This document shows positions 13,406 through 14,836 of a stretch of 14,836 nt of DNA, piece after piece. Position numbers and translations under genes: made by a program. How positions within the stretch are numbered: position 1 is the stretch's first letter; each line of letters begins with the position of its first letter. The stretch covers positions 1-14,836 of the forward strand of contig JBBKVS010000042.1 of NCBI GenBank assembly GCA_037968555.1, given 5' to 3'. The DNA comes from JAWXBM01 sp037968555. Lineage in GTDB: Bacteria; Pseudomonadota; Gammaproteobacteria; Xanthomonadales; SZUA-36. The notes beneath the pieces are model-generated. The model searched no databases, had not been told where the DNA came from, and worked only from the letters and a program-made list of their open reading frames with translations.

Positions 13406-13438
13406 TTGAGACGATTCTGACTCCATAGCTTCCTTGCG

Positions 13439-14211
13439 TTAGGGATTTATATCTTCGAAACCATTTTTGAACAGTAATTGTTTGGGTGGCGAAAACACAT
13501 GGACCACACCCTGGTTGGCGAACTCCCGTCTTCACCCTTGGCTGCAACCAGCAAAGTGCCATCGGCCAGCATCAACAGTTCATCACCGAATCCGGCAGAA
13601 GGTTCAACAACGGGAGCACGAAGCTTTTGCTGTTGGGTCCAGACATTGCTCTCCAATCCGTAAACAAATACTGCACCCTCGTCAGTGGAAGCTCCGGCAT
13701 AAGCGGGCACGCCCACAGCCACACGCTCGTTGCGAACGGCAACGCTGTGCAATGGCCCAACATTTCCTGCATCGGCAATCAGTGTGCCATCAGGCAACCA
13801 CTGACTGAGTCCAAGTCGATACAGGCGCACAGGCACATCATCATTGGCACTGGCCAGGGCCATCAACCCTGCATCTACACTGACGTCAAACCCCAGCCCC
13901 TGGCCAGGGTTCTGACCTTGCAGATTAGGCCTTGCGTTGTACCACTCGTTGTTGTTCTGGACAGTCTGATTAAGAGTTTGCAAATTTCCTTCACTGTAAA
14001 CGTCCAGGTTTATGCTGGTATTAGGTGTGCCCACAAACGCAAGATCACCTGCCCAGGCACCACGGCGCATACGTACATCGATGCCAAAACGTTGGCGCAG
14101 CCAGGTGCCGTTTGACTGACGAGTAGAGATTTCGCTGGACTCGGCGCGGCCAATATCATCATTGCAGATCTCGTCGATAATCGCAGTGCTGCCTCTGAGT
14201 GCCAATAATTG
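13439..14211 (-). pseudogene. Fragment of an exported FG-GAP-like repeat protein, frameshifted
   Basis: A 252-codon open frame on the - strand (14205 to 13447) contains repeat-like segments VAVGVPAYAGASTDEGAVFV and FGDELLMLADGTLLVAAKGE, as in FG-GAP/integrin-type propellers. It has no signal peptide or plausible start; the open frame begins at the inverted-repeat element at 14204-14281, whose sequence supplies the preceding stop, so the 5' part is lost. Near 13520-13525 a one-base loss shifts the frame. In the neighbouring frame the sequence continues sensibly as FANQGVVHVFSPPKQ and then LLFKNGFEDINP before a stop at 13439-13441. That tail is the [IL]FxxGFE ending also found at 12526. It is a decayed exported protein gene, function unknown. 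Confidence 0.7.
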
Positions 14212-14281
14212 GGGTCAGAGTAAAAACTCAATACAAAAAAGAAGATTTGGAGTCAGAATTCTTAAACTGTCCCCAATTATT
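14204..14281. mobile_element. 78-bp inverted-repeat element
   Basis: AATAATTGGGG at 14204-14214 and CCCCAATTATT at 14271-14281 are perfect 11-bp inverted repeats. The similarity continues inwards with gaps (GGGGTCAG against GGGGACAG read from the right). It lies exactly between the truncated start of the FG-GAP-like pseudogene and the damaged start of the toxin gene, so its arrival may have disrupted both. No target duplication is evident. GGGGTCAGAGTAAA-type ends are common in REP-like repeats. Confidence 0.6.
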
Positions 14282-14283
14282 CG

Positions 14284-14578
14284 ATTGAATCTGTAGACGG
14301 ATTAAAGTGTTAAAACAGTTTTCCTGAAACGCAGGCAGTTACAACAGGCCTTGAGCATAGATCACGAATCAGGGGCCGTTGTGAAAGGTTCTGGTGGTGT
14401 CAGGAAATTGCGTTGGGCCGCAAAAGGTCGAGGAAAACGCGGTGGTTATCGGGTTATCTACTTTGTCCGGTTACAGGAAGACACGATCTGGATGCTGACC
14501 ATGTATCCCAAGAACGTCAGAGTCACAATACCTGGTCATATTCTGAAACAGATACGCGAGGAAATTGAGAATGGCTAG
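14284..14578 (+). pseudogene. HigB/RelE-family toxin with damaged 5' end
   Basis: From 14306 the frame reads VKTVFLKRRQLQQALSIDHE, then GAVVKGSGGVRKLRWAAKGR, GKRGGYRVIYF and TMYPKNVRV, which matches HigB2/RelE-type mRNA interferases paired with HigA/NadS. Intact relatives start about 20-25 residues earlier. Here that stretch has in-frame stops at 14294 (TAG) and 14303 (TAA) and a likely indel, although pieces such as IES (14284-14292, other frame) and TD remain. The only in-frame unusual starts are CTG at 14324 and TTG at 14351, neither with a ribosome site. The core and C-terminal residues are intact, so a truncated product cannot be excluded, but loss of function is more likely. It overlaps the antitoxin start by 8 bases. 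Confidence 0.65.
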
Positions 14579-14836
14579 TCCAAGAAATATCGGAACTGAA
14601 ATCCTTGAAGGAATTCGGCAACTAAAACGCGGCGAGGCTGGTCGGGTAATCAGTATTCCGGATGCTCGATCCATTCGCGAGAAAACAGGCCTTTCTCAAG
14701 CCAAGTTCGCGGTGTTACTGGGTGTATCTGTTCGAACCTTACAAGACTGGGAGCAGCAGCGAAGAGCACCTTCCGGTGCTGCAAAAACCCTGTTAATGAT
14801 TGCTCATAAGAATCCGAGTGCGCTTTTGGAAGTAGC
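14571..14836 (+). CDS. HigA/NadS-like helix-turn-helix antitoxin, copy 2 (3' end outside window)
   Basis: The frame runs from ATG at 14571 to the window edge, missing only the end of the last codon and the stop if it matches copy 1. It reads MASPRNIGTEILEGIRQLKR and has the same helix-turn-helix (LSQAKFAVLLGVSVRTLQDW) and RRAPSGAAKTLL tail. By eye it differs from copy 1 at 19 of about 266 bases (roughly 93% identity), many of the changes being silent or near the N-terminus. GAGGA upstream is shared with copy 1. Unlike copy 1 it keeps most of its toxin gene directly upstream in the usual toxin-first order. Confidence 0.88.
   Translation, partial: MASPRNIGTEILEGIRQLKRGEAGRVISIPDARSIREKTGLSQAKFAVLLGVSVRTLQDWEQQRRAPSGAAKTLLMIAHKNPSALLEV

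Noticed and set aside
10000..14836. Integron cassette array, suggested by several toxin-antitoxin genes in a row
   Set aside because: No integrase gene was seen, and I found no attC-like paired core sites between the genes, which also differ in orientation.

Overview
The window looks like chromosomal DNA of a gammaproteobacterium, most likely in or near the Lysobacterales (Xanthomonadales). The evidence is an ubiquinone gene (coq7), a thioredoxin-like [2Fe-2S] ferredoxin gene just before rplM-rpsI, -10 boxes of the form TACAAT, and exported proteins ending in a short [IL]FxxGFE tail that I associate with that group. The species cannot be named from sequence alone.

Positions 1-5445 are dense housekeeping DNA on the + strand. 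The 3' part of an acyl-CoA dehydrogenase is followed by a tight run: trpG, an FAH-family hydrolase, a zeta-class isomerase (maiA), trpD, trpC and a putative exported protein. Two enzymes of aromatic-ring catabolism (the isomerase and hydrolase steps after gentisate or homogentisate cleavage) sit inside the tryptophan biosynthesis operon. coq7 follows on the - strand, then the divergent ferredoxin gene, then rplM-rpsI with a well-formed promoter.

Positions 7534-8071 hold tRNA-Gln(CUG) and its terminator, set in a field of palindromes. Downstream is a 140-base structure in which a closing stem, copied from the tRNA 3' end in both orientations, encloses four short hairpins. A further degenerate copy of the tRNA 3' end lies beyond it. 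A membrane-anchored TPR protein with a TolB/FlgO-like domain follows on the - strand (8072-9862).

From about 10 kb the window becomes accessory and partly decayed: a complete brnT-brnA toxin-antitoxin pair; an orphan HigA/NadS-like antitoxin; an exported beta-propeller protein; a DUF2283-like small protein overlapping its stop; a fragment of an IS91-type transposase; a 171-bp MITE-like element with an 8-bp target duplication and two palindromes resembling NrdR boxes; GGGACGGGG-type palindromes; a frameshifted FG-GAP-like exported-protein pseudogene; a short inverted-repeat element; and a second copy of the antitoxin, preceded by a damaged HigB/RelE-like toxin. The two antitoxin genes are about 93% identical by eye and 3.9 kb apart in direct orientation, so this is probably a recombination-prone island. 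No phage, CRISPR array or integron platform was seen.
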